NCBI RefSeq assembly: GCF_027172205.1
Contig: NC_070618.1
Span: 8,810,001 to 8,874,000, forward strand
DNA length: 64,000 nucleotides
Direction of reading: 5' to 3'
Origin: Podarcis raffonei
Taxonomy: Eukaryota > Chordata > Lepidosauria > Squamata > Lacertidae
In this document: positions 10,640 through 22,099 of the stretch, in pieces
How the letters are laid out: each line of letters opens with the position of its first letter
Numbering within the stretch: position 1 is the stretch's first letter
The notes under the pieces: model-generated
What the model saw: the letters and a program-made list of their open reading frames with translations, nothing else
Database searches by the model: none
Told to the model about the DNA's origin: nothing
Made by a program: the position numbers and the translations under genes

Positions 10640-11140
10640 ACATCCTGGAAGATATGGCCTATCTGGATCAATCTGGATTCTGGTCTGGTTTGGGACCAGT
10701 TCAGTCTTGGTCACCCTGCTAGATTACCTGTATAGAGAGGACTGGGGAAGGAGTTTCTGTTCCGCCTGTGGCTTTTGATACCATTGACTGCATTAGCCCC
10801 TTGGACTGGTTCTGTGGGATGGAGATGGGGGCACTGTTTTACAGTGCTCCCACTCCTGCAGGGCTATGCCAAGAGATTACCACTGTGAGACTGTTTAAGC
10901 TCCAGGGTGTGCCACAGGCTACAGTCTTGGCCCCTGTGCTATTTAATATCTATGACGCCACTGAATGTGGTTGTTAGGAGTTTGTAGGCGAAGAATATTC
11001 AGCACACTGATGACACACTGCTCAACTTCTCCAGGACAGGCAGCGCATGGTTTGGACTGTTGTCTGTGCACTTGTGGACTGGATGAAGGCCAATAAACAG
11101 AGCTTGAACTCCCCCAAAATGACACACACTGTAGATTGGT
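10640..11140 (+). mobile_element. L2-like LINE reverse transcriptase relic
   Basis: The stretch preserves the order of L2 RT motifs in decayed form: a QSGF-like segment, AFDTID, then GVPQATVLAPVLFNIY. Frames are interrupted and both ends are missing. Opposite-strand frames here are not genes. Confidence 0.65.
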
Positions 11141-11272
11141 GGTTCTAGTGTCCAGGAGAGTTTTTATGTCCTGTTTTTTGTTGTTCTCAAAACAACTTAC
11201 TTAGAGTAGGGGGCCAGGGTAATGCCATGCTGTGTGTCATCGGTTGCCAACAATGCCCATATATGCCCATAG

Positions 11273-11500
11273 AGGCCTTTCTGACTAAGTGCAGGAAGAT
11301 CCTTCTGACAGTAAGAGCAGTTAGGCAGTGGAACAGACTCCCACAAGAGGTGGTGGACTCTCCTTCCTTGGAGGTTTGGAAGCAGAGGTTGGATGGCCAC
11401 CTGTCATGGATGTTTTAGCTGAGATTCCTGCATCGCAGGGGGGTTGGACTAGATGACCCTCGGGGTCCCTTCCAACTCTGCAACTCTATGATTCTATGGA
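11273..11500 (+). mobile_element. CR1 LINE 3' end
   Basis: Contains the CR1 C-terminal coding end ([32 protein letters not shown]) and the 3' tail 'ccaactctgcaactctatgattctatgga'. It is 5' truncated. Confidence 0.85.
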
Positions 11501-11983
11501 TGATGCCACTGTGGCTACTCCTAGACTGCAAGCCTAAGCTGCCATCTTGTGTATGCTTCCTTGGGAGGAAGCCCCACCCAATTCATCCGTGGAATTGAGC
11601 TTCATGGCTGCAACCCTAAGCATAGGAACAAAGGAAGCTGCCTTATAACTGAATCAGGCCAGTGCTCCCATTTGGCTTTGTATCAATGACTGACAGTGTC
11701 TCTCTAAGGATTTCCTCCAGCAGCCATATCTGGAAATCTGTGACCTCCTCCCTACAAAACACACACTCCACCACTGTGTTATAGCTGTGCCCCCAAAGCA
11801 CACTGGCCGGATCACTGGGACTTCCTTCTAAGCAGAGTTAGGGTCAAACTGCACTTCCCATGGTCAGGGGGAAAATAAAGGGCCAGGCTGCTAGGGCTGG
11901 AGTCAGATGCAGGTCAGCACAAAGAAGCAAGGCCACTTGTCAGTGCTCAGTCAACTTTTTATTCAAGGAAATGAACATACAAC

Positions 11984-12256
11984 TCAGCGACACTTCCCAG
12001 TAGGTCTTGGCCCTGTGGAGCAGTTGTCAGGACTGAAGTCCCTGCCTTCTAAGGCACCTCCTCTCCCAAGCAGTCTCAAACAGCATCTGAGCATCTTTGG
12101 CCTCTGTTCCACTCTCCTCATTATTCTGTGCGTTCTTGGAGACAAGGCTGGAGGGGAGCTTGTCGCAGCAGGAGAGGGAGACTCCCTGGATTCCTCATCA
12201 GTCTCTTGATGCCCCTCCTCTGCTTCAGCCTCGGAGTCTGAACTGCTTCCTTCCAC
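11984..12256 (-). other. Acidic open frame in block A1, truncated relative to A2
   Basis: The frame encodes an acidic SSDSEAEAEEG stretch followed by a basic RIMRRVEQRPKM segment and a stop; a minus-strand AATAAA (complement of 'ttttatt') lies just downstream near 11950. It is the C-terminal part of the longer frame at 26969-27448. I do not recognise the family; it may derive from a retroelement fossil. Confidence 0.35.
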
Positions 12257-13089
12257 AAGTTCTTCCTGCTCACTAAACTTTGTTGCCCCTTCAGCCTCCA
12301 GCTAGATTCTCTGAATTACAGAAATTGGCCTCTTTGCTTATAATGGCCACTGACACATGGCTTAAAAAAGAAAGAAAGAGGAGACTGATTTGCAAATGCT
12401 GGATAGATGCACATTTAAAAATGATTACTACCCTACTGAGTCATACAAAGTAGACCCATTGGTTTTGGTGAGTCTGAGTATGAATTAGCAGGATGCATGA
12501 TTTTACTCTTGAGCATGTCTAATGTTAGATATCACCCTACAATTTTTATAGAGGAATACTATACATCTCACTGTAGTGGAGAGAACCAGGGCCTGTGTGC
12601 ATGTGCTCAGTCTTCTGCCAAGGGGCTGGCTGCTGATGGGCAGTTCCTGGGCCCCTGCTTTCCTCCTTTACTTTTAACCCAGATTTGGAATGGACAGCCA
12701 TTCAAACAGAGGGCATTATACAGAGAAAGGCTATCTGTCCTTAACCCGTCCCTATCCTAACCTTATCCTGCCACCTCTCCTTATCCTAACCTTCTGATAG
12801 CCCTTCAAATGGACACAAGTCTTCTCCAAAGGAGGACACTGACCTGCTTGTTCTGCTAATGTGTGCATGTGGTACCAGTTGCTCTGTCATTGAGACCTTG
12901 TCCATTTTCCACATAATTTAAATAGGTTGCATTTTTTTTGGGTGCCCTGTTGTTTCCTAAACAAACAAAGATGTACTCCTTAGTACCTGGGAATGCTAGG
13001 ATAGGAAGCACCCACATGACCCAGCCTATCTAGACACACCTGGTGATGCATCAGGGGAGCATCATTAGAGCAGCAGGCACAGTGCACAG

Positions 13090-13500
13090 GTTGCTTGAAT
13101 TGGTCCTTAGATGCCATTCTAAGAACCAAGCTTATTCATTGAAATCCCCACCCAAAAACACTCCCATGCTAATACTTTGGGATTTGAGTGATATAGGGGA
13201 AAATGGAGGGGCATGATGGTTGCATTAGAAGTTAGCGAGGACACTGCAGGGACTTGAACCCTGTCCTGGAAACCTTGAAGGTGGTGCTTGAAATGGTCCT
13301 TTGGTGCAATGGTGGAGTTAAGAATCAAGCTCAGTCACTGAAGTCACCCCCCCCCCATGCTAATACTTTGGCTTAAGAAAAAGGGAGCCAATTGTTATTT
13401 GGGCAGTGTGGGATAGAGAGGGAGAGATAGAGATAGAGAGGGATAGAGAGAGATAGCAGCTGCATTGGAAGTAAGCATGGACACCGCAGGGATTTGAACC
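13090..13500. repeat. Two tandem copies of a ~200-base unit
   Basis: The order 'aaccaagctcattcactgaa', 'catgctaatactttgg', then a 'gcagggacttgaaccc' box occurs twice here and once in block A2 near 28310-28430. A GATAGAGA run (13410-13460) lies in the second copy. No function is evident. Confidence 0.6.
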
Positions 13501-13744
13501 CCGTCCTGGGAACCAGGAGCGCCGACCACCAGCGTCTTTTGCTTTTTTTTGAGCAATGCAACAAGGGGAAAAGCAAAACCTGAGAGAACATTCTGTGAAT
13601 GTTCTCTCAGGAAAAAGAAAACCTTAAGAGGTTAAGAAGAGCTCTTTGGAGAGACCTGCGGAGAGACCAGCAGAAAAGAAAATGAGAAAAAGGAGAGACC
13701 AATACAAAAGACATTATCAGGGGGGAGAAAACACTGAGTAGTGG

Positions 13745-15660
13745 AATGTGAACTTACCTAAAACAGCAGGTGACTCTCAGTTCAGGTACAGTGAGCTCTG
13801 GGAAGCCTGAAGAAAAGAGGAGATGGAACAAAAGAAGAAGTCTTCTCCTACTTGCAGGTGAGCCTCATTGTGGTGACGCAGAATAAAGCCTCTTCTGCCG
13901 ACTCTGTCACCCCAACCTGAAAGAGTCTTAACACAAAGAGTTGCAGACGGAACACAACAGAGATTTTCTCCCTAGCCAAGCTAGGGATACTCACCTAAAT
14001 GTCCATCAGTGGTAGTGTATAGAACTATATTACTACTATCATTGTGATGTAGTGTTTAGGGTTTACTTGTGAGGTATCCGAGCCTGTCATCGCCTCTGAA
14101 AATACAAGAGTACTTGATAGTTACCTTCCTTCAGCTGCAATGGTCGCGTCAAAGTGAGAAGTGACAGGCGAAGAGGATGTGAGAGCGAACTGGCTGAGGG
14201 ACACAGCCTAATCCACCCTCTTAGCGCATTTGTCAATGAAATCATAGGCCATGATTTTAGAATTGTTACTACCACAGCCACATGACGTATCAGATAGGTT
14301 TGCTTGCCTTCTTGCATAGTTACCTTTTGACGTCCATTTCCCATTTATTATGTCACCTTGTTGTTCTTGCTGGAAAGGCCAGTCCTTTCAGTACCGCTCT
14401 CCAAGCATTCATTCTGCCTCCACTGGAATCCTCCACTTGCAAGACACACTGGAGACATATTCCAGAGTTGAAGGCTCCGTTTTAAGATGGGAATATACAG
14501 AAGAATCCTTTATTGTAACAAGTTGCAAATCGTCTTGCCGCAACCTTAAAACGAATGAGGAATCACAGAGTTCCATTTTGACTAGATATTTCCTCCCTAG
14601 TCAAGCAAGGGATACTCACCTAGATGTAGTTCAGTCACAGAGTGCCATTTTGACTGTCATTTTTTTATGAAGCGCGTGAAGAGATTAAAAAGGAGAAACC
14701 AGTACAAATGCATTGCACTGAAAAAGATGACCGAGTAGTTGTATAAAGTTGTTTGTATAAAGTCAACGCTTTGTGTTATATGAGCTGTGTGCTAAATAGC
14801 TGTTTCTAGAAGATGCTTAGCAAAAATAAAATCCAAAAACCTTGGTTATTACCACCAGAGAACCACGTTATGCATCAGGGATAATTTTGACCGGCCTGTT
14901 CCATAGTTACTTTTTGAGCTCCATTTCCCATATCTTTTCGTAATCTTGCCGGTTCTGCTGGAAAGGCTTAGTGGAGTTGATGTTCTAGTCTGCTTCCTCA
15001 TTGGATCCTCACAACAACCCTGTGAGGTAGGTTAGGCTGAGAGATAGAGCTCTTCGTGGCAGAGTGAGGATTTGAACTCAAGTCTCCCAGGTCCTAATCC
15101 AGCACTCTAGCCACTCTCAGGAACTTTCTTCGGAGAAAGCACTTTCCCACAGGATCCTGGACTTGCCACGTCCCTGAGCAGTCACTCTCCAGTCGCCATC
15201 AGCAGGTTCATCCTCAAAATGCTTTATTTGCCTTTTCAGCAAGTTTTTAACTTACCTGTCTTTCTCTCCTTCCAAGGCAACCTGAGCCCACATGAAATTA
15301 GAAGGAAGGGCTTTGTCCTCTCCTTGTCTTCTTTGCTTTTTTCCTTTCAACATGCACATTTCTAGCTTCAGCAACAAAAACCCCTAACTTTCCATTTATG
15401 AAATGACTTCTCTAGTTGCCTTTTAAAAGAAATACCTTCTACTTTCCCTACTCATTTTCCCTCTTCTTTAAGCAGACTTCATATCCATGTACCCTTTCAT
15501 GTGCGCCTTCTTTTCATCTAAAGACTCATTAGTTTAAAAGGTAACTAAAACTTGATTCCCCCATCCACATTCCTTCATTTAATCTTCATTTTCTCTTGGT
15601 TTTCCAGTATAGTATTTTTAATTTTCTTGATTCTCTTTAAAATCTCCATTTTGATATTTT
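13745..15660. repeat. Repeat unit U1 with exon-like cassettes
   Basis: This unit recurs as U2 (17950-19770) and U3 (19790-21390). On the minus strand each carries the same splice-like borders: a GTAACT donor-like site after 'gctgaaggaag' (14119-14124), a TTTTCAG acceptor-like site before 'AGGCGATG' near 14095, and GTGAGTATC donor-like sites near 13993 and 14614. The intervals between them are not open. Segment 13915-14680 matches 18490-18758 plus 19234-19760, and 14740-15655 matches 20485-21390. It could be a spliced non-coding RNA locus or simply an old repeat. Confidence 0.55.
14998..15120 (-). mobile_element. MIR-type SINE
   Basis: 'attggatcctcacaacaacc', 'gtgaggtaggttaggctgag' and 'ggatttgaactcaagtctcc' are the MIR core and tRNA-related parts in reverse orientation. 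The same insertion sits in U3 at 20728-20852, so it predates the unit duplication. Confidence 0.8.
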
Positions 15661-15700
15661 TCTGAGGGTTTTTTTTTGTCCATTTGAAGTGTGACTTTGT

Positions 15701-17756
15701 TTTTTTAAAAATAATATTTATTAAAGATTTTTTTAAAAAATATAAAAAAAGAAAAAACAGAAAAAAGACAAAACAGAAAAATAGAAAGAAAAAAATAATA
15801 CATCCATCGTTCTCCAATTTCTAACTTTCATTACCTTCTTTCTTTGACCTCCTCCTCCTTCCCTTTCTTGTATCCTGGTTAATAATTATCACAGCAAATC
15901 CTTTCCATAGTTCATAATATTTTGTCCTTACATTATCTTAATCTATTTTCATCTTGTCTTATAGCAAACCTTAAAACTTAAAACTTAAATCTTATTTTTA
16001 CCAACTTCTCATAACCATATCATTAACCTAATTCTTTAAACATTTTTACTAGAACCAAGTAGTTCCATTTCAACATTTTCCTAACATTCATCAATTATTT
16101 TAAAACAGTCCTAATGATAAAAAAAAGAAAAGTAAGACACTCCAATCTTCATCCAGCGTCCCTTCCTCCTGGTTCCGGATTTTGTCAGTCCTTTTTGTCC
16201 CATTTATCTAGCGCATTAACCTGGTGTCCTTATATCCGAGGCCCTCAAGTCTCTTCCATGTCCCTTCCGCGGCTCTTCTTCATATTTTCCTTTCACTCGT
16301 AGGAACTCCAGCTTAGTAATCTTTTTGACCCTTTTCAACAGATCAGCCCCATTTCCATAGTCCAGACTAAACTCCATGTGATATTTAAACACCTGTTTCA
16401 GATTCCCTCCAAAATTAAAAGCCCCCACAGCTCCAAACATCTGACGGCCCATTACCAGACTCAGAAAGTCCAAACATCCCGGCATGGGAGGGTCATTCCA
16501 ACCCCCATTTCCCAACCAAACCGAACTTTATCTTTCCAAATCTGGTTTTTTCCAAATTCATTTATCAAATCCAGAGGCTCATGATCCTGCAGGGCCGCAA
16601 CTCCCTCCATTTCTGACACCCAGGATTCAGCAGTATCCTCTTCTCTCATCTGTGCTGTCATAGCACACTCCTGTTTTAATTCCTGGGTAGGCTCCATGTA
16701 GTTTCCTACTGCCTGTTCAAAATTTCTGGTCGCATTAGTTATCAAATCCGTCTTCTGGCTTAACTGATCCAATAGGGCATTTATTTTACAGAAAGCACCC
16801 AACAGAGCTTCTGAAAACATTGTCCTGCAAGGTCACAAGTCCTTTCCCACGATTGTAATCTGTAACAGCTGCAAGCTCCTGAAGTTGGTTACAATTTCAC
16901 AGTCTCCCTCTAGGGGGAAAACTTGTTTATTCTTTCTTTTAAGAACAATAGCAACAAAGTTTCTTTTTTAAGATATTCAGTCAATATTTGTTCCTTTGAA
17001 ATGCGAAAGGAAACAATGGAGTCACTATGTTACTTTTCTTTTAGCTATCTGTCAAAAACATTTGTCTCTGGTCAATGAGCTTCAAACGTCAGTCCTGACA
17101 CTCCGCTCCAGGATCAGGACGGTGAAAAATTACTTTACTTTAAACTCACTTCTGCAGGTTTAAACAGTCCAAAAAGAGGTCCCCCTTCTTCTCCTGCTAC
17201 CGAAGGGGGGTTCCACGATTTTAAATGATGAAAGCCAATCCTTTAAAAGTGAATTTCTATGCTCTAGTTACGTTGTCTTTGCTTTATTCTGACTACAAAG
17301 AAACGGAAGGCTGACTTCCTGTTTAGACCTTCCCGTTTCAGTACCAAATTGAAGTAAATTTTAAGTCCAATTCCTCTCTACTGGCCAATCCTTATTTAAA
17401 GTCCAATTGTTCGAGTTTTAAGTACTCACGGGTGATTCTTTAGATGCCAAATTGTCCCAGGAAAAAGGCAGCGCTCTCCGGCAATGGCTATGCGGCTTCG
17501 CTCCACGGAAAAAGCAGTAGACTCACAGCACCGCGTCACTTCCCCCTCTTCGCTTCGGAGCCTGTTTATGGGTTCCTTTGCGGGTTGGGGGGACGCTAAA
17601 GGTGCCCGCCGAGTCCCATGGTCACAGGCTTCATCCGCCTGTGATTTTTTAAAGGGTCCCCACTTCACCGTAGTGGAAACGACCCATTTCGCGCGGAGCT
17701 GGTCCCTCCGGTTCAGAGGGAGTCCGCCATTGCCGATGGCGCCACCCCGGAAGTCC
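15701..17756 (-). mobile_element. L1-like retrotransposon, ORF1 only, with perfect 17-base target duplication
   Basis: A 2.06 kb minus-strand insertion is flanked by TTGAAGTGTGACTTTGT at 15684-15700 and again at 17757-17773. The left end is the T-rich complement of a poly(A)-type tail. The right end (about 16900-17756) is a long, CpG-bearing 5' leader. Between them one open region begins at 16820 (MFSEALLGAFCKINALLDQL...) and continues, after one frame break near 16480-16510, to about 16216 (...GKYEEEPRKGHGRDLRAS). No endonuclease or reverse transcriptase is present. The layout is like 'half-L1' elements that move with help from full L1. The ORF1 assignment is tentative, as no RRM motif was recognised. 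Confidence 0.65.
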
Positions 17757-17949
17757 TTGAAGTGTGACTTTGTGTGCCTGGCAGTTCCTTCTGCTGGTCT
17801 GTGAAAAGCAATCCACAGTTACTAGTTTCTCCCCAGTCCCATCCCACCAATCCCATGGGAAGAGTTGTTTGTTTGTTTGTTTGTTTGTAAAATACATCCA
17901 CCATGACTTCTGTGACTCTGCAGGAAGAGGTGGCTTCATCTGAGTGTTG

Positions 17950-19770
17950 TGGGTTCTTCAGACACAACTGTAAAGAGAGGGTGTCAATGAGATGCACCTG
18001 GAAGAGACTGGGGTCTTCAGCACCTTTTCTCTCTCCTATAGAAGCAGAGGAACAAAAACAGCAGGTTACCTAAAGTCACACAATCAAAATGCAAGTTTCT
18101 CTCAATAATACACTGCTGGTTTTTACTTGATGTATCAAGAGCTCTTACTCACATTGCATCTTGGGAGTTAACAAAACAGCTCTGCCTCAGACGTCTGTAA
18201 ATCAGAAGATCTGGAACAAAAGAGTGTTGTCCCACCCGCAAGTGTACCTCATTGTGGACCAACACAGGAAAAAGCCTTCTCTGCAGTGACATCTTGACAG
18301 TAGAAGTTCCCTTGGAAACAGGAATGGCGGCCACCTGGCGTCTTCAGTTCCCAGCTCATCTGAAAAAAATGACTGAATAACCAATGTTGCTAAGTGCAAG
18401 CTTCTTAGGAATTTGTATATTTTATGTATTTCTACAACAATAACCTACCTTTTTTCCAGTGAGCTCATGGTGGTCTGATCGTCCTTCTCCTGTGACCTGA
18501 AACAGTCTTTGCACAAAGAGTTGCAGAAGGAAGGAAGACAATATAAATTTTCTTCCCAGCGAAGGAAGAGATACTCACCTAGATGTCCTTCACTCATAAT
18601 ATATTGCTGCTATCATTGTGATGTAGCGTTTAGGGTTTACTTGTGAGGTATTTGCCTCTGAATATTCAAGAGTACTTGATAGTTACCTTCCTTCAGCTGC
18701 GATGGTCGCTTCAAAGTGAGAAGTGACAGGCGAAGAGGATGTGAGGGCGATCTGGCTGCAACATCTGTCACCCCATTGATCGCCGGGTTGATTTGGCTGA
18801 TCTGGCTGGCTAGGCTGTTGTCCCCTACCCCCCTCAACGCTCCATGTGTGTCCCTCCCGAAGCTGTGCACTCGGTGGAAGAGGACGACCATCCCAGATAG
18901 AAGAAGTGCACCATTCTTCGGTCAAGGGTATACAATAGCTGCGCCCTACTGCTAGGACCTCCAAACAAGCTCAAGGTCCATTTGGAGGAGAACGTAGGGT
19001 AGTCAAGCTTCCAAGACTCCAGACACTTCCAAGTAAGGTGCTGAATTTTCTGTTGTCTGAACTATGCATTAAATGGTGTTCTTGGAAGATGCTGAGCAAA
19101 AAGTTTAGAGGTTCTACCAGGGGAGCACAGCTATCGTATACCCTTGACCGAAGAATGGTACACTCCTTCTACCTGGGATGGTCGTCCTCTTCCACTGAGC
19201 GCGCAGCTTCGGGAGGGACGCACATGAAACGATGAGGGACACAGCCTAATCCACGCCCTTAGCACATTTGTCAATGAATGATTTTAGAGTCATTACTACC
19301 ACAGCCACATTACGTATCGGAGATAGGTTTGCCTGCCCTGTTGCTTAGTTACCTTTTGACGTCCATTTCCCATTTACAGTATTATGTAATCTTGTCGTTG
19401 CTGCTGGAAAGGCCAGTCCTTTCAGTACAGCTCTATAACTTTCAAGCATTCATTCTGCCTCCACTGGAATCCTCCGCTTGCAAGACATATACCAGAGTTG
19501 AAGGCTCCAGTTTAAGATGGGAAGATACAGAAGAATCCTTTATTGTAACAGGTTGCAAATCATCTTGCCGCAACTTTAAAACGAATGAGGAATCGCCAAG
19601 TACCATTTTGACTAGATATTTCCCCCCTAGTCAAGCAAGGGATACTCACCTAGATGTGGTTCAGTCACAGAGTGCCATTTTGACTGTCATTTTTTTCATG
19701 AAGCAGGTGAAGAGATTAAAAAGGAGAGACCAGTACAAAGCATTGCACGGAAAAAGATCACCGAGTAGTG
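17950..19770. repeat. Repeat unit U2 with exon-like cassettes
   Basis: Second copy of the U1 unit, interrupted by the foldback insertion at 18759-19234. Minus-strand splice-like borders are kept: GTAACT at 18681-18686, and GTGAGTATC near 18574 and 19646. Its 18050-18360 part also matches 19800-20080 in U3. Confidence 0.55.
18759..19234. mobile_element. Foldback-like insertion with ~105-base inverted arms
   Basis: Relative to U1, where 'ggctgagggacac' is continuous, U2 carries about 476 extra bases. Within them 18843-18946 and 19121-19226 are near-perfect inverted repeats (for example 'cttcggtcaagggtatac' in one and its complement in the other), separated by about 174 bases. The loop contains sequence resembling 14770-14830. 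No coding frame. Confidence 0.6.
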
Positions 19771-19789
19771 GGGGAAAAGAGCAGATAGC

Positions 19790-21390
19790 CTAATGCAGGA
19801 CAGTCAAAATGCAGGTGTCCCTCAAACATCTACTGCAGGGTTCTTCTTGATGTATCAAGAACTGAGCTCATGTTGCATCAACTGCTTTAGATACACGGAG
19901 CTCTTGGAGGGGTGTAAAAAGCAAGAGCTGGAGCAAAAGAATAAGTCAGGGTTTTCCCACCAGCAGATAGACCTCAGTCAGCAGTGACACAGGAAAGGAT
20001 CTGTACTCTGTCCTGACTGCATAAGGTTCTTACTGCTGGAAGCTCAGGTGGCAACCACGTGGAACTTGCTTAGCTCTTCTATTAAAAAAAAATAAAAATT
20101 AAATGACCAAAATCGCTCCATATAAGCTCCTTGGCTGTCTTGGTTTGTGTGTGTTATTCCATTTATATTGTACATTTCCTCCAATGAGCCCAAGCTGCTG
20201 TGATGATCCCTCTCACTGCAACCTTAAAGTGTCTCAGCACAAGAATTGCAGGTGGAAAAAGCCAAGCATGAGATACTCACCTTAGAAGCCCTTCAATCAG
20301 AATGCATTTGCACCTGTCGCCACCTCTGAAAAGTCCAAAGTATTTAATAGTTACCTTCCTTCAACAGCAGCACTAGTTTCCAGGTGGGAAGGTACTGCAA
20401 CAGAAGCTGACTGCTAGACCTGGTTTTAAAATTGGTATTTTGGTAAATTGGTATCACCTTCAGTGATGGAGGATCCAAATTTTTCTTTGTATAAAGTCAC
20501 CGCTTTGTGTTGTCTGAGCTATGTGCTAAATAGCTGTTCCTAGAAGATGCTTAGCAAAAATAAAATCCAAAAACCTTGGTTATTACCACCAGAGAGCCAT
20601 GTTACGCATGAGGGATAATTTTGCCTGGCCTATTCCATAGTTGCCTTTTGAGCTCCATTTCCCATTTCTTTTCAAAATCTTGCTGGTTCTGCTGGAAAGG
20701 CTTAGTGGAGTTGATGTTCTAGTCTGCTTCCTCATTGGATCCTCACAACAACCCTGTGAGGTAGGTTAGGCTGAGAGATAGAGCTCTTTGTGGCAGAGTG
20801 AGGATTTGAACTCGAGTCTCCCAGGTCCTAATCCAGCACTCTAGCCACTCTCAGGAACTTCCTTTGGAGAAAGCACTTTCCCACAGGATCCTGGACTTGC
20901 CATGTCCCTGAGCAGCCACTCTCCAGTCGCCATCAGCAGGTTCATCCTCAAAATGCTTTATTGGCCTTTTCAGCAAGTTTTAAACTTACCTGTCTTTCTC
21001 TCCTTCCAAGGCAACCTGACCCCACATGAAATTGGGCTTTGTCCTCTCCTTGTCTTCTATGCTTCCCCCTTCCACATGCACATTTCTAGCTTCAGCAACA
21101 AAACCCCCCCAACTTTCCCTTCATGAAATGACTTCTCTAGTTGCCTTTTAAAAGAAATGCCTTCTATTTTCCCCACTCATTTTCCCTCTTCTTTAAGCGG
21201 ACTTCATATCCAAGTACCCTTTCATGTGCTCCTTCTTTTCATCCAAAGACTCATCAGTTTGAAAGGTAACTAAAACTTGATTCCCCTCTTCACATTCCTT
21301 CATTTATCTTCATTTTCTCTTGGTTTTCCAGTAAAGTATTTTTAATTTTCTTGATTCTCTTTAAAATCTCCATCTTGGTAAAGTAATCTA
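19790..21390. repeat. Repeat unit U3 with exon-like cassettes
   Basis: Third copy. On the minus strand a TTTTCAG acceptor-like site and a GTGAGTATC donor-like site near 20274 bound a roughly 45-base cassette ('AGGTGGCGACAGG...' to 'GGGCTTCTAAG'). Another donor-like GTAACT lies at 20349-20354. 20485-21390 matches 14740-15655. Confidence 0.55.
20728..20852 (-). mobile_element. MIR-type SINE (paralogue of 14998-15120)
   Basis: Same MIR core and tRNA-related box as in U1, in the same position within the unit. Confidence 0.8.
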
Positions 21391-21751
21391 ACCTAAGCTG
21401 GTTTCAGTTGCCTTTTCAAACCTGTTTCATCTTCCTAGCCTCCCTCTCCTAATCCCTCTGCCCCTTAACTCCTTCAGCTCTGACCAGTGAGAGGGCTAAC
21501 ACCAGTAGCATAGCCAGGGACAGGCTCACTCACTGGAATGTGGCTCGCTCTTTCCGCCACCAGTAGGTCATAACCACACATAAAAAAGTCCCTTGCAGCA
21601 TTAATACAGTGGGTGCAAATGTCTTTAGTTTCGACATGGGATCACTTTGATGGGAAATGAGTATTTTCTTTTCAAATTAAAACATTCTGGAAAGACAAGG
21701 GAACTGAATTTATAATCCACCTAAATCTCATGGATTACAAACCACAGGAAC

Positions 21752-21890
21752 ATTCTTTGGAGGTCTTTAAGCAAAGGCTTGACAACCATATGTCAGGAGT
21801 GCTCTGATGGTGTTTCCTGCTTGGCAGGGGGTTGGACTCGATGGCCCTTGTGGTCTCTTCCAACTCTATGAGTCTATGATTCTATGGAAC
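21752..21890 (+). mobile_element. CR1 LINE 3' end
   Basis: Runs from 'tttggaggtctttaagcaaa' through 'ggcagggggttggactcgat' to the 'tctatgagtctatgattctatgg' tail. It is 5' truncated and close in sequence to the large CR1 downstream. Confidence 0.85.
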
Positions 21891-22099
21891 ATGACCTGCA
21901 CAGGAGAATAAGGGAAAGACGATGGGAAGAGGGGCTGCCTTGGATCTCAGTGGACCCCATTGAATTCTATGGAGCAAAGTAAATGGGCTGCAATCTGGGG
22001 TACAGTTGGAAAGGACAACAGTTGCTTCTCACTCCTATGTATAGAGAACATTCTATGACAGAATGAATGAAGACTGGGTGCTTGTTTTTAAAAAAAGTT

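Larger units (their letters stand above)
11160..13340. repeat. Paralogous block A1 (partner 26165-28440)
   Basis: The two blocks are collinear and in the same orientation, starting near 'ttttttgttgctcccaagtc' and each carrying the same CR1 3' end, SINE-like piece, acidic open frame and downstream non-coding sequence. A1 lacks about 165 bases of the acidic frame found in A2. Because the CR1 end is shared, the duplication came after that insertion. No host gene is recognised inside. Confidence 0.8.

Noticed and set aside
10768-10977. Frame with GVPQATVLAPVLFNIY as a separate gene
   Set aside because: It is an L2 reverse transcriptase fragment with neighbours in other frames.
15575-15817. Lysine/phenylalanine-rich minus-strand frame
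   Set aside because: It is the translation of the A/T-rich tail of the L1-like element.
18149-18399. Minus-strand frames starting MAAIPVSKG and similar in U2
   Set aside because: They are not kept open in U1 or U3 and no family features are seen.
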